A stretch of 64,000 nt of DNA from positions 15,034,642 to 15,098,641 of the forward strand of contig CM065188.1 in assembly GCA_033026295.1 (NCBI GenBank), in the 5' to 3' direction. The first letter of the stretch is position 1, and each line of letters starts with the position of its first letter. Under the pieces are notes generated by a model. It had not been told where the DNA came from. It ran no database searches and saw nothing but the letters and a program-made list of their open reading frames with translations. The position numbers and the translations under genes are program-made. The DNA is from Channa striata (Eukaryota > Chordata > Actinopteri > Anabantiformes > Channidae). This document shows positions 1 to 12,236 of this stretch, in pieces.

Positions 1-1530
1 TTTTCTTGTACCAGGTATAATTAGCTGCTGGGTTAGAATCACTGCTACAGGTCAGATTCACTGAACTACCCTCCACTATCTCAGCAGAGGGACTCACTGA
101 CACTGAGGGAACCTTTGGAGGGTCTGGAGAAGATGAATTAACATATAATCAGTCTCACGTTGTCAAGAGTGAAAAATCTAAAACCTAAAATTCATAATCT
201 CTTGTTTTACTTCCTACATTCTACTCACATTCCACATTAATGAAGACGTCCTCAGATGTCCTCCTCCCCAGCTCGTTCTCAACTGTACAGTAATACTGTC
301 CAGAGTCAGAGGACTGGATGGATCTGAAGACAAGCTGTGGTTCTTTGTTGATCTCTGTTTGGTTCTTCTTGTACCAGGTATAATTAGCTGATGGATTAGA
401 ATCACTGCTACAGGTCAGAGTCAGTGAACCTCCCTCCATGATGTCACTTTGTGGACTCACTGACACAGACGGCACCTTCAGAGAATCTGGAGGAGGAAAC
501 ATCAAACAGTGAATAGTGGAGCTTCACTCCATATTGGACAGACCGTAATGGTTTGACTCTAGTTAGTTCCATATGAATCAAACTCACACACTGAGGGGGA
601 GCTGTAATCCTCATGTCCTTTTAAAGCACAAGAGACGACGTCTCCGGGATAAAACTGGTCTTTGTAAGAATTTGCCTCCTTCAGGATTTTCTCTCCGTTC
701 TTGAACCAGACGTAGGAAAGACGAGCAGCTGATCTGCAGCTGCTGTGACACTCGAGCTCTGCCTCAGTATGAGACTCCTGGACTGTTAGTCTGATCACCT
801 GCACCCGGAGACCTGGACACATCAAGGACAAACTCACAATCACAACTATAAATGATAGTGAAAATAGGTTCTTAGAAATACTATGTGAATACACTAAATT
901 GTTTTCCTTGATTTATATCCTTTAAGTTTAACTTCTAATTAGATTTCAACACTTTCGCATAATGTTTTTTTTTTATAAAACATTTTTATAAACTTTGGAG
1001 GAAATTCACACACTGATAGAGAAGGGAAAACTCATTTACTGAGGTTCAATGTTGTGGGGAGTGAAGAAAAAAGTTTGTGGTTAGTTCAACCAAAACTTGC
1101 AAAAACGTTTTACTGACTGACTGTATGTTGTGCTTTTGACCATGACACTAAGGAAATATTCTATTAGTTGCAAACACTGGCTAGTGTAAAACAGATGGGC
1201 ATCATTTTAAATTAATATCCTGAAGTCAACTTGAATTTTCTACTTTCTAAGTATTTGCATAAATTAAATCATTCATTAAATGCCACCAGGGTGACGCAGA
1301 CCACAGGTGGATAAAAGAACGATGCTGGTTGAACAATTAAATTTAATTCCCTGATGAGCTATAGAGCTAAAAAGATCAGCTAAAGATAAAGATCTTTTTA
1401 ATAAATCAAAAATCTACAAAAATATTTCTACATTTTCAAAATCATGAACATAAGAGATTGTTTACAGTTGATGAACCTGTATGAGACTAAAGTATAAGGA
1501 AGTGGTGCTGAGGTTTGTGCTGATCAGTAC

Positions 1531-1883
1531 CTGTGACAGTCAGAGTTGTACCAGGAAACTGCTCGTCCATTCAAAGTCCCGTGTTCTGAATGTGAAGTGA
1601 TACTGGGCTGAATCTGTCTCTCTCAGGTCAGTGATTGTCAGAGTGGAGCGTCCTGTCTCTGTGTGAGAGACCTGGACACGACCTGAATACTGGGAGTCTT
1701 TCCTAAGATCCTCAGGCTGTGAGGGATTCTGCCACTGATGACGACGGTCAGACCGGAACCAGAACTTGGTGGTTATAAATCCAACACTGGTGTAACTACA
1801 TGAAATATCCACTGATGAACCTTTAGTGGCACAGATGCTTCTGTCAGTGTAAATCACTGTGTTGCAGGTTTGACCATCAACAC
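1531..1883 (-). pseudogene. Gene A V3 exon with 1-base deletion
   Basis: Third V-type domain with BC loop TSVGFITT. A single T is missing after 1555 compared with the other eight V2/V3 exons, so the last residues change from the family TSSLPGTTLTVTG to TSSFLVQL and a stop. The exon is 353 nt; an intact copy is 354. Both splice sites look normal. Confidence 0.8.
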
Positions 1884-3619
1884 CTGAAAGATAAAACATT
1901 TTTAAACATTTAGAAATGTCAACATATTTGTGCTACCAACATGTCAGATAAAATCAATCTAAAGGGTCCAGAATCTGTATGTCATTTGGTCATTCTCATT
2001 GTTACACTTTGAGGACATTTTTGTAGGTATAAAATTAAAAGTCAAGTACAGACTGAGTTTTTGTTATAGGTTTAAACAGAAACTTAATACACAACTATAA
2101 ATCATGTTAAAATCTGCAGTGATGTTGTTCAGGTTTTAATCCAGTCAGCAAAGTCAAAAAGAAACATATTTAAAATTCACATTGAATCAGTGATTTTAAA
2201 GTTTAACAGACTGAGACACAGAAACATCAGATATTGTTCAGTTAGTGGAAGAAACTGTGGAGGAAACTCACACACTGAAGGAGAAGGGAAACCCTCATGT
2301 CCTTTGACAGCACACGAATAGCTGTCTGTTGAATAGTAAACAAATATGGATATTTCTTCCTGATTTCTCATTTTTTCTCCATTCTTGTACCAGATGTAGG
2401 AAGAATGAAGTGGTAGACGACAGCTGCTGTGACACTTCAGTTTATATCTGGTAGAATATCGTATGACTATCACCTGCAGATCTGGATCTTTACAGAGACA
2501 CAGTTACACACAAAGATGAATTACATAAATGAATATTGAAATTCAGCAATAATTGTTTTTAAAGGAAAAATGTATTCATGTCAATTATTCTTCAATTATT
2601 CAACAAGCTACATGAGACTATTTTTCTGTTTTTGATCATGTTCATCAGTCTGTGCTGATCAGTACCTGTGACAGTCAGAGTTGTACCAGGTAAACTGCTC
2701 GTCCATTCAAAGTCCCGTGTTCTGAATGTGAAGTGATACTGGGCTGAATCTGTCTCTCTCAGGTCAGTGATTGTCAGAGTGGAGCGTCCTGTCTCTGTGT
2801 GAGAGACCTGGACACGACCTGAATACTGGGAGTCTTTACTAAGATCCTCAGGCTGTGAGGGATTCTGCCACTGATGACGACGCTCAGAACTGAACCAGAA
2901 CTTAGATGTTATAAATCCAACACTGCTGTAAGTACATGAAATATCCACTGATGAACCTTTGAAGACACAGATTCTTCTGTCATTGTAAATCACTGTGTTG
3001 CAGGTTTGTTCTTTTTCTCCACCTGAAAGATAAAACATGTGAAAACCGTCTTGTTACAGCTACAGTGATTCTCAGCAGTTGTGCTGTTGTCGACTTACTG
3101 ACAGATATGATGCTCCTGTACAGCTCAATGCAAACACATGGTGTTAATGTCGAAAAAGACACAGTCACGAGTCAGTGCAGCAGGTTCAATGTGGAAAACT
3201 GTGGATTAACTCACACACTGAGAAAGAGGGGAAGTCCTCACGTCCTTTAACAGCACAGGTATAACTGTCTGTTGGACTGAGTTTGTCTGGATATAAAGAC
3301 GTTTGTCCCTGAGTTTTCTGTCCATTCTTGTACCAGATGTAGGAAGGATGATCAGGTCGACCACAACTGCTGTGACACGTTAACTGTGTCATAGAAGGAA
3401 ACCGGTAGATCTGTAGAGCTGGAATATTAAAGAAGGAAAAAAACATGTAAATGTCCTAAATCCACACGTTCAACATGCACGTTTATTTTGTTGTTCCTCA
3501 AAAATAAAATCTAATTAACTGACATGAAAATAAAAAGCACTTCCTATTAAATGACAGGTGAGTTACTATTTCATAATTAAATTGTTTAAAAAAATCCCAG
3601 ACATTTTAAAAACTGTTAC

Positions 3620-3977
3620 CTTTGACAGTCAAAGTGACTCCAGGTTCACCAGTGTATCTCCCTCCTTGATGGTTTGTGATGAATCTGAAATAATAAACAT
3701 CTGAGTCGCTCTGTCTCACGTCTGTTATTCTCAGACTGCAGTTGTTCTCATCACGGGAAAACTGCAGACGACCTGGAAAACACTGTCGATATTCTCAGAT
3801 CCACATATTGATAGTCATCGACTTTAGTAAACCAGAATGTGTCTTCAACTGTAGTGACAGCGTCTCCTGTCCTGGATGGGTATGTGTATGTACAGTGTAT
3901 GTCCACTGTTGATCCTTCGAGGACACAGATCTCAGTAGGAGAGTAAGTCACCCCCCAGTTATTCTCACCATGTGTCA
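3620..3977 (-). pseudogene. Gene A V1 exon with 1-base insertion
   Basis: First V-type Ig domain, opening VTHGENNWGVTYS. It has one extra A in the A-run at 3777-3780 compared with the same exon of B, C, D and E, so the frame is lost after STVF. The exon is 358 nt against 357 in the paralogues. Downstream of the lesion the other frame still encodes the NNCSL E-strand Cys and the YYFRFITN F-strand, so the damage is recent or a sequence error. Confidence 0.8.
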
Positions 3978-4530
3978 CTGTAACACAGAACAGTCAGATT
4001 TTAGATTGCGTGGAGGTGCAACAGTGCCCTTGCAAAAGAACTGAACGATAGACATGACAATGAATGAATTCTTTTCATGTACTAGACAATAATCATATAA
4101 TCATTAAGACTAACTCCCTGATTAGCTGTAGGGCTAATCAGAGTGAAAGAACACTGAAATAAATTTTAAATCATACAGTACCACACATACTGACGATGCC
4201 CTGCACATAAAACCGATTTAACTGTAAGTTATGTCTGCATGTCTGCCCAGTGCGTGAAAAGCCACATTTTACTAAATCTACAGTATGTAGACCGGAACCT
4301 AAATTATATATGTGTGTGTGATTATATCCTCATCAGTGTAATCTGGGAGTAAATATACCACTAGTCTTATTTTACTGTCCAAATTATATAATGCTGTTCA
4401 GTTAATTATCAAGTACAACTGGTACTGGTACATTTTAATGATCCCAGCCAAGGACCAAGTGTATTGGGAAAACAAATATGTAATAACATAAGCAGTGACA
4501 TACCCCCAGCTTTTAATTCACATTCTTCTT

Positions 4531-4607
4531 GTATGTATGTATGTATGTATGTATGTATGTATGTATGTATGTATGTATGTATGTATGTATATATATATAT
4601 ATATATC
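4531..4607. repeat. (GTAT)n then (AT)n microsatellite
   Basis: About 14 uninterrupted GTAT units grade into about nine AT units. It lies in intron 1 of gene A. It explains the artefactual Ile/Tyr/Thr/His-rich reading frame there. The rest of this 1.47 kb intron shows nothing I recognise. Confidence 0.97.
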
Positions 4608-5643
4608 ACATATTAACAGTTTGAATGCAGCTTCAAACATGAATGGAACTTAAATCTAGGAATTGAAAGAGCTTGACTGTAAAAGCCTGGTGCGGTACAT
4701 TGTGCTCGGGACTATGATGCGCTCATGCACCAGGCGCTTGAGTGTAAGCTGAGCGCCACCTCCAGACGCGTGACAAGAGACGAGCAATTGGCGTAAGAGT
4801 GACAAACTCAGGCAGTGGCTAATTTCAACGACTACATCAGTATATGCAGTAGATGTAAAGATGACCTAGGGAACGTCAAATGTCAAAAGCATGAAAAGGC
4901 TAAAAAAAGCAGAAGATCCCAAACAGGCTCCCAGAGAACCTGAGTAACTAAGGGATGGTTCAGGGATGGAAAATGACCCATACCCACCCACCACAGCTCC
5001 AATTACTGCTGAGGTCAGTTTTCCATGAGTCCACTTTGGGTCAGGTCCAAACATTTGGACACATGAAGATAAGCAAATATCTTTTTGGCCCCTTGGAAAC
5101 TACAGAACATACTGTCCTTTACACTGAGCAGCAGCTGAGACAAAGCAGCCTTTTTATATTATCAGAAGACAGATCCTCCTTTTTTAAAAAAAAATTATAA
5201 TATGCCCTGCATTTATCACCTGCCCCTGCATTCTACAAAAAAGTAAAAAAAAAAGGCCACTAATTTAAGATAGAATTTCACTGGGAGTGCAGCAAAATAT
5301 GTAAGTCAAATTTACCATATTTCAAGTTAGTAACTTTCAATTGTTCAGACATTTGGAGGTATAGACTTTCCCCCTGCTCAGAATACGGATAAAATACGTG
5401 TATCAAACATGTGGTATACTGGAAATATAAAATACTGTACTCATACCTGATGTAGAGAGGAGGACAACAATAAACCCAGTTGCTGCTGCTGATAAACTCA
5501 TAGTTGCTCCTCTCCAGTCTAACAGAGGATAGTTGTCAATGTACCTAAACGAAAGAAGACAGGCACAACTCCATTCTTCCTCTGTGGTTAAGATTGTGAG
5601 ACGTTGCTTCAGAAAAAGACACCGAGATTACACCACCGAGATG

Positions 5644-5672
5644 ATTCCTTCCTCCTCATTAACGAACATCAT
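5644..5672 (-). promoter_or_regulatory. Conserved upstream element of gene A (ETS/PU.1-like)
   Basis: On the minus strand this reads roughly ATGATGTTCGTTAATGAGG followed by AGGAAGGAAT. The same arrangement lies 143 bp upstream of the A start codon, 149 bp in B, 147 bp in E and 172 bp in F. A GGAA core in a purine-rich context is the known ETS/PU.1 signature. Function is inferred from conserved sequence and spacing. Confidence 0.5.
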
Positions 5673-6889
5673 GAACCCGAGGCCACAAAGTATCCTGCTT
5701 GTCAAACCTAAAACATCCACCAGCTTGTAATGTATAGAACAGAAAGACAGACTATTTTTGGCGGCTTCAGTATCTAAAGCTCTGTCATCTAAACCGTAGT
5801 GCCTTATTAACACTGTTCAAAGGACAAGACTCGTTTCCTGTCTTTTTTTACATACAGGAAGAACTGTCTCAGTGATGCACAACAAGTTTCACAACAGAGA
5901 AACTAATGTGTCATACTTGATTGCACTAATGTGGAACGTTGACTTTAGAGATGTCCTGCATTGACAACAGACACAGACTGTGAGGCGGCGTTAGGACTGT
6001 GACTCTTTTCCATGTAGAATGAAAAAAATAAGTCTAACAAACTTTTTTTTTTTAATTTGTGTGATCAACTCAGGAACACTCAGTTGCTTAACGGCTGCGA
6101 GTGTGATCACGTAACGTGTCCGTCCTGTCATCTTTCTAAATAACGACAAAACTTTCATCACTGCAGCTTCTTCATTTGTGGCAGTGTTTTATTTCAGTTG
6201 AACATACGCAGGTCTCCTACCCAACTCCGTGGTTATTGTGTTGGAGGACTTTCGTTATGAGCTACCAAATGTAGACAGACTTCCCAACCTTACACACGAG
6301 CACGAGGCCCACGAAAGGACAGGCTTCTGTGAAATCACTCTAGAATAAAAACACGCCCCCACACAATCCATTTAAAAAAATCCCCCGGCAGACAATTACT
6401 CTCCTAAACTGATCTGAACCACTCATTTGTTCAATGCATCCAACATCAGCATTAGATCAAATAATACTGATTTGAATAATACAGTATTTTTATTTAATAA
6501 ACAAGAGCATGTTTTATTCACCTGAGGTTATGTTTGTCTAAAACTAAAACCAGCTATATGATCAGATGACGAGGGATTAAACGAGCAGGTAGTTCCTTTT
6601 ACACATGACCCTACATTGCAGACAGATTTCAGATTAACTCCCTTAACTTCACTGGAACCCAGATTATTAATTAGTTATTTGACTTCTGTTCTGCTAGTAA
6701 TTACTTAAATGAAATGACATGTGGCTCTATAGAATTTAAGGCCTTGGTGCGACCATGAGCTGTCAGCATTTAAACGGGCAGATTGTTCTTGTAATAGTCA
6801 CGTAAAAAAAAAAGATTCACAACTAAACTGCTGGAAATGGAAGAAGTGGACTTGGCGGGCTCCTGGTTTTCCATCGTGTTTCTCTCCAG
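5673..6889. other. Intergenic A-B, nothing recognised
   Basis: AT-rich DNA between the 5' end of gene A and the CpG-rich stretch. No Ig exon, convincing ORF, RNA gene or retroelement domain was seen on either strand. Confidence 0.5.
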
Positions 6890-7560
6890 TCATTTATAAT
6901 AGCAACTTTTATGCCTTATTAAATGAAAAATAGCCGATTCCCAACCACCATTTTGGAACGTTGCTGCAGACTGATACCTGCCAGTTTCCCCATCATGATG
7001 ATTTTTCAACCACAGGATCTTCGTGTATATTGTCAAACCATGATTATTTCTGCCGTAGTCGTCCGTCTCCCTCTCTGTCCCCGTCCTCAGGTGGCCCCGG
7101 ATTCGGACCTGTGCGTCTTCCACTCCACCCAAGTAGAACTCTGACTGTCCGTTCGATTGTCGGGACTCGAAATAATCCCCCGCGTGGCCGTTTGTGGTGA
7201 GTTCGGTCAGCGCCACGTTTTCTTGCTCCCACGGTCCGCGTGCACTGGAGGAATCCTCGCGCTCCGTCTTTTCCCGCTCTCGCTGGATGGAGTTTTTCAA
7301 AGATGTAATAAGGCCACGTCTTTAAAAACTATGACAATTTGTGCGTGTCTCCCCGTCTGTCCGTCGTCACGCACGGTTTGTCTCCAGGCTTCTGTCCTCC
7401 TCGTCGTCCTCTGCTGACGGACGTTCCTACTTTAACTCAGACAAACAGTTAATTTCTCTGCGCGTAGCAGTGAGTTGGCGGCCGATACTCAGTGTCATTA
7501 AAGTCATTAGAGCAGCGGAGGGACACACGTGGTGAGACGTCCCGGCGCTGTTCTACTCCG
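6890..7560. promoter_or_regulatory. CpG-rich stretch with an unidentified 136-codon minus-strand ORF
   Basis: From about 7020 to 7560 the sequence is clearly richer in CpG than the rest of the window. The minus-strand ORF at 6890-7300 is hydrophilic (ENVALTELTTNGHAGDYFES in its middle); I do not recognise it and it has no flanking exon I can support. A CCAAT box (7585-7589) and TATAAAAG (7618-7625) follow immediately on the plus strand. It may be a CpG-island promoter of an unseen or noncoding transcript, or an old transposable-element fragment. The ORF being a real protein is doubtful. Confidence 0.3.
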
Positions 7561-7584
7561 TACTCCTCAGGCGGAGACTCTCGT

Positions 7585-7625
7585 CCAATCAAATTGCTTG
7601 GTCGGAACTAACTGTTGTATAAAAG
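7585..7625 (+). promoter_or_regulatory. CCAAT box plus TATA box, possible plus-strand core promoter
   Basis: CCAAT at 7585-7589 and TATAAAAG at 7618-7625 are spaced like a vertebrate core promoter and sit at the edge of the CpG-rich stretch. No coding exon follows on the plus strand before gene B, so a product would have to be noncoding or spliced far away. Confidence 0.35.
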
Positions 7626-7649
7626 CATTTTTGAACGAAAAGTCATAGC

Positions 7650-8936
7650 GCGTGCGGACAAGCAGAGCCCACAAAACAAAAAAGGAAGGCAGAGAAGATT
7701 AAAATCAAAATCATAATCAAAGAAGAAAAAACACAACAGTGACTGATAACTTACTTCTCGTGCGAGAGGCCGATAAACATTTAAAATAGAGCAAATTAAT
7801 AGAGCTGCTCTGCTACTGTTATTGATTATTAACACTACTACTATAAAACACAGACAACCAAGAAATACGTAAAATAATATCTGACCAAGTGGAGTCGAAA
7901 ACTGTCTGTAGGAGACGGGGAAGAGCCAGAGCCGAAGTACAGTGAGAAAGAGGGCGACCCAAAGAACGAAAAACGAAAAAGTCCAAAGTTGGGATTGTGA
8001 GTCAAATATTTTATTTATGTCATATTAACAGTAATTGTTAACCCCAACATAATTTTTTGAAAATCTACTCAAGATTACCAGTTTTTACCAACTTCTTTGT
8101 TGTACCCTGAATAAACAGTGATTCTTCACAACTTAAATTTTACTTTGACAAGCCTAATAAAAATACTTGGTGGTGGGAAAATGAGAAAAAAAACATGAGT
8201 CATTTGGAATCAGATGACATTTGTGACGAGTTTGGAGTAACTGCAACAGCAAAAAGGCAAAAACTAAATTCCCAAAGGCCACAAACTGTCAATAATGAGA
8301 CATTTATTGTTAAGGGGCAACACATTTATGGAGGCTGAACATCACTTCCCTGAACAACCCTAAATGAACCTAAATATCTTTGTCACTAATAATTAAAGTA
8401 ATAAAATGTATGATGTGATGATGGTTTTGTGAAATTACATAATAATTGCAGATAATTTTAACAGTCACACACATTCTTAAATATATATTATTTAACCTGT
8501 ACTAGCACTCACACGAGCTTCTAAATCTGCAGTTTCTGTAGGAATGAGCTTGTCATTTACAAGAAGTTAAGCTATTCCAGACATGCAGATGCAACATCCA
8601 GCAGAATAAATTTACCAACGAAATAAAACATTAAGATATATGCCAAAAAAATTATTTAAAAAACTATAACCAAACAATCAAGTGCTGGTCTGGTTTCGAT
8701 GTGTTAAATCATACATGAGATGAAAACTGATGTTGGGGCGAAAGACTTTTGTAAAGTTTGATTTGAAAGTATTTACACTGACATCCACATCGTTCTCTGT
8801 TATACTTAGATGTTGTCCTTTCTGATTTACTTCAATGGTTCTTCCGTGTTAACGGCATCTGGGCAGAGCCTGTTTCTTACATGAAGGCTCGGACCTGACT
8901 GTCGTTCACAGCGGGTCTCCCTGCTCCTCTGTGTTG
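7650..8936. other. Intergenic A-B and gene B 3' flank, nothing recognised
   Basis: AT-rich DNA without a supportable ORF. An AATAAA on the minus strand at about 8302-8308 could end the gene B transcript, about 630 nt after its stop codon; the assignment is tentative. Confidence 0.4.
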
Positions 8937-9204
8937 TCAGTCTGTGCTGCAGGGATGGACTGAGGTATTCTCATAATCAGTATGAGCGTGTGACTGATGG
9001 AAAGATCAACATGTCAGTTCCATTTAATCCCAGTGTTGCTGACATTGTGTTATAACTGGTTTTTATAATTTTTAACTGATTTAGACATTGATTGCACATT
9101 AATGTGCTTGCTGTGCATGGTACATGAATTCAGTACATCCTCTCACCTCCATCATCTCTACAGGTGCATTCAGGTCAGATTTTGGGCTCAGAAGGTTCTT
9201 TTTC
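8937..9204 (-). CDS. Gene B cytoplasmic tail exons, single YENT motif
   Basis: Exon 9147-9204 gives KKNLLSPKSDLNAPVEMME and exon 8937-8993 gives SHAHTDYENTSVHPCSTD and a stop. The only tyrosine is in YENT, a YxN motif of the kind that binds the GRB2 SH2 domain in mammalian CD22. No ITIM (S/I/V/LxYxxI/V/L) is present. Splice sites and phases (2 to 0) agree with the upstream exon. Confidence 0.75.
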
Positions 9205-9296
9205 CTGGATTGAATTAAAGTTTGATAGAAAGGAATCAGTGACTTTTAAAACTACAAAAGAACAGCGATAAAACCGATGGATTATTATTGTTTTAC

Positions 9297-9375
9297 CTCA
9301 TCCACAGACACAAGACCAGCAGAGGAATCAGGATCACAACAGCCAACCTGATGATGTTCATTATTACTGATTTAC
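9297..9375 (-). CDS. Gene B transmembrane exon
   Basis: Encodes KSVIMNIIRLAVVILIP followed by LLVLCLWMR: a single hydrophobic helix with an Arg near its outer end. It differs from the transmembrane exons of C and D, which are near-identical to each other. The preceding Ig exon splices directly to it because there is no stalk exon. Phase is 1 in, 2 out. Confidence 0.8.
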
Positions 9376-10028
9376 CTAAAAAAGGGAAAAAATTGAGCTC
9401 TCTTAGTGATATTGGTTGCCAGTGACGTGTAAATATGATGGTTTATACTATTGCATGACTTAAAGTTTTTTTCTTTTATAATATGTGATGTTCTGCCACA
9501 TTTTTGGATTAACAATTAACTTATCTGTTGCGAGAGTCATGATGTATAAAGTGTGTTTAGGTAGAGCATGGGTGTTGTGGCTGTTATGAGAGGTTCACTT
9601 CAACAGCGTGTGAATTAAAGTTAAACTTTTGCTGTACAGGTGTAACTGAATGTAAACTTACCTGCAACATCAATCACATATGAAGCAGACTTCTGACGTC
9701 CTCTTGTGTTCTGGGCTTCACAGTAATAATTCCCACTGTGTTCAGGTCTGAAGTCAGTGATGGTGAAGATCTGTCCTGAAGCTTTTGCTGAGTCTTCATT
9801 CTCCTTGTACCAGGTATAATTAGCTGCTGGGTTAGAATCACTGCTACAGGTCAGAGTCACTGAACTACCCTCCACTATCTCAGCAGAGGGAATCACTGAC
9901 ACTGAGGGAACCTTTGGAGGATCTGGAGGAGATGAATTAATATATTATCAGCGTCACGTTGTCAAAAGTGAAAAACCTAAAAAGTTACATTTATAATCTG
10001 TTGTTTTACTATCCTACATTTTACTTAC

Positions 10029-10285
10029 ATTCCACATTAATCAAGACGTCCTCAGATGTCGTCCTCCCCACCTCATTCTCAACTTACAGTAATACTGTCC
10101 AGAGTCAGAGGACTGGATGGATCTGAAGACAAGCTGTGGTTCTTTGTTGATCTCTGTTTGGTTCTTCTTGTACCAGGTATAATTAGCTGATGGATTAGAA
10201 TCACTGCTACAGGTCAGATTCACTGAACTACCCTCCACTATCTCAGCAGAGGGACTCACTGACACTGAGGGAACCTTTGCAGGGT
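10029..10285 (-). pseudogene. Gene B Ig exon with 1-base deletion
   Basis: Ig domain with NYTWYKKNQTEINKEPQ and SSDSGQYYC. One base is missing near 10084-10085, changing the family ending CTVENELGRR to CKLRMRWGGRH and shortening the exon to 257 nt. The splice sites are intact. Confidence 0.8.
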
Positions 10286-10384
10286 CTGGAGGAGATGAAT
10301 TAATATATAATCAGTCTCACGTTGTGAAGAGTGAAAAACCTAAAAGTTAAAAATCATAATCTGTTTTACATTTGAAATTACACG

Positions 10385-10455
10385 TCAGATTCAGTGAACC
10401 TCCCCCATGATGTCACTTTGTGGACTCGCTGACACAGACGGCACCTTCAGAGCAT
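10385..10455 (-). pseudogene. Gene B truncated Ig exon
   Basis: Begins like the gene A and C Ig exon (DALKVPSVSASPQSDIM after a normal acceptor) but stops matching after about 70 bases and runs straight into sequence resembling the downstream intron. A deletion removed the rest of the exon and its donor site. It also carries a frameshift (MGEVH then stop). Confidence 0.75.
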
Positions 10456-11639
10456 CTGGAGGAGGAAACATCAAACAGTGAGTAGTGGAGCTTCACTCCA
10501 TATTGGACAGACCGTAATGGTTTGACTCTCTAGTTAGTTCCATATGAATCAAACTCACACACTGAGGGGGAGCTGTAATCCTCATGTCCTTTTAAAGCAC
10601 AAGAGACGACGTCTCCGGGATAAAACTGGTCTTTGTAAGAATTTGCCTCCTTCAGGATTTTCTCTCCGTTCTTGAACCAGACGTAGGAAAGACGAGCAGC
10701 TGATCTGCAGCTGCTGTGACACTCGAGCTCTGCCTCAGTATGAGACTCCTGGACTGTTAGTCTGATCACCTGCACCCGGAGACCTGGACACATCAGGGAC
10801 AACTAGTGATGACACGGAATATCAATTTAAAATAATAATTCAGTAAGCTGACAAGCTTGTAGATACAACTAACTCTAAGGGATTCAAGTGGAAACGGACG
10901 TTAAGGCAAACGTTATGAGAATCATCAAATTAATAATTTTCCTGGTTACGTTTGAAACTTAACATTTGATCAGATGTTAACATTTCCACAACACTTTCTA
11001 CAAAGTGATTATACTTTGTAAAAAATGCAACGTCATAAAAACTGTTGGATTGCAAAAACACCTTTATCTGACTGAGATTTGAATAAACTTCCTGATCAAC
11101 TACAAAACTATGATTTTACTCATGAATGAAGACTTCAGATACAGTTTCAAACCCTGATATGCCTACTTTGTTATTGTGGTGAAACATGGGATTTAATTTT
11201 TGTATCTGTGCTCATCAGTACCTGTGACAGTCAGAGTTGTACCAGGTAAACTGCTCGTCCATTCAAAGTCCCGTGTTCTGAATGTGAAGTGATACTGGGC
11301 TGAATCTGTCTCTCTCAGGTCAGTGATTGTCAGAGTGGAGCGTCCTGTCTCTGTGTGAGAGACCTGGACACGACCTGAATACTGGGAGTCTTTACTAAGA
11401 TCCTCAGGCTTTGAGGGATTCTGCCACTGATGACGACGGTCAGACCGGAACCAGAACTTAGAGGTTATAAATCCAAAACTGCTGTAAGTACATGAAATGT
11501 TCACTGATGAACCTTTGAAGGCGCAGATGCTTCTGTCAGTGTAAATCACTGTGTTGCAGGTTTGACCACGAACACCTGAAAGATAAAAAAGCGGAATTAT
11601 TTTTTGTTATTAGAAGAACATTTATTACAATGAAATTTG

Positions 11640-11785
11640 TCCTTTGCATTTAGCACTTGGTGTTTTGCTCAGAGACACACCTGGTGGGTAAACGGGAAAT
11701 ATTATTTCTTTTTTATTTGCTAGTCTGGGATTTGATCCCGCACTGTTTGTAAACCATGCAGCTGCTCTACCCATTGAGCTACCAA
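11640..11785 (-). repeat. tRNA-derived SINE in gene B C2b-V3 intron
   Basis: On the minus strand TGGTAGCTCAATGGGTAGAG resembles a Pol III A box and GGGATCAAATCCC a B box, followed by a tail containing GTGTGTCTCTGAGCAAAACA. The same insertion occupies the same intron in C and D, and a related copy lies at 43220 on the other strand. It is not a functional tRNA: there is no foldable acceptor stem. Confidence 0.7.
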
Positions 11786-12236
11786 TTATTTGTGACAATA
11801 AACTGTCAGATCACCAGCATAAACTTAACTGTCCAGACTTTGTAACCTCATTTCTAATAATTTTTAAAATTTTTGTGACAAAATGTCTCAAAGGGCGTAA
11901 CATTAAAAGTCAATTAATTGACAGTCGTTGACTCAGGTGAGTGAGAGTGTGTTGAAGCTGCTTCCTGGTTGTCGATGTGACAGTGAACCATCCCAGTTTA
12001 GAAATTTGTGTTTTCTAAAGATGCTTGATGCTGCTGATGAGACTTTGTTGCAAACAGCTGCTATGAGTTGATGGGATAGTTGAATAACTGAGTGTGAAAA
12101 TGAATGTTTCTGTTATTTCAGTGGTTTAGTCAGCAAAGTCAAAAAGCAACATATTCAAAATTCTGATTGACACCAGAGAATCAGATACAGAACAGATAAT
12201 GTTCAGTTAGTGGAAGAAACTGTGGAGGAAACTCAC

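Larger units (their letters stand above)
1..5501 (-). pseudogene. CD22-like receptor gene A, 3' end beyond window, two frameshifted V exons
   Basis: This is a Siglec/CD22-type B-cell surface receptor gene read right to left. Exons: leader 5447-5501 (MSLSAAATGFIVVLLSTSG), V1 3620-3977, C2a 3215-3418, V2 2666-3022, C2b 2272-2487, V3 1531-1883, C2c 588-812, Ig 229-486, and a further Ig exon entering at 123 and cut by the window edge. All Ig exons have GT-AG borders and phase 1-1, so T plus AT at the C2c/Ig junction gives the family-typical Tyr. V1 is one base too long (358 nt) and V3 one base too short (353 nt); both lose frame. Transmembrane and tail exons lie outside the window. It could be a pseudogene, a gene that skips the damaged (frame-neutral) exons, or a copy with assembly indels. 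The family assignment is firm; loss of function is inferred. Confidence 0.75.

Noticed and set aside
1531..1890. V(D)J-like rearranging segments, suggested by repeated V exons
   Set aside because: No heptamer-spacer-nonamer pairs flank the V exons, and all have ordinary splice sites and phase; variation is better explained by conversion.
3065..3250. A 61-79 codon plus-strand ORF (MILSSCAVVDLL...) that recurs in all five copies of the V2-C2a intron
   Set aside because: It is antisense to an intron and exon border whose DNA is near-identical in all copies; the repetition follows from DNA identity and not from protein conservation. No start context or homologue supports it.
4409..4609. Minus-strand ORF rich in Tyr-Ile-His-Thr
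   Set aside because: It translates the GTAT/AT microsatellite.
11763..11783. tRNA gene suggested by A-box-like TGGTAGCTCAATGGGTAGAG
   Set aside because: The sequence lacks a pairing acceptor stem and correct arm spacing, and recurs with a SINE tail; it is a tRNA-derived SINE.
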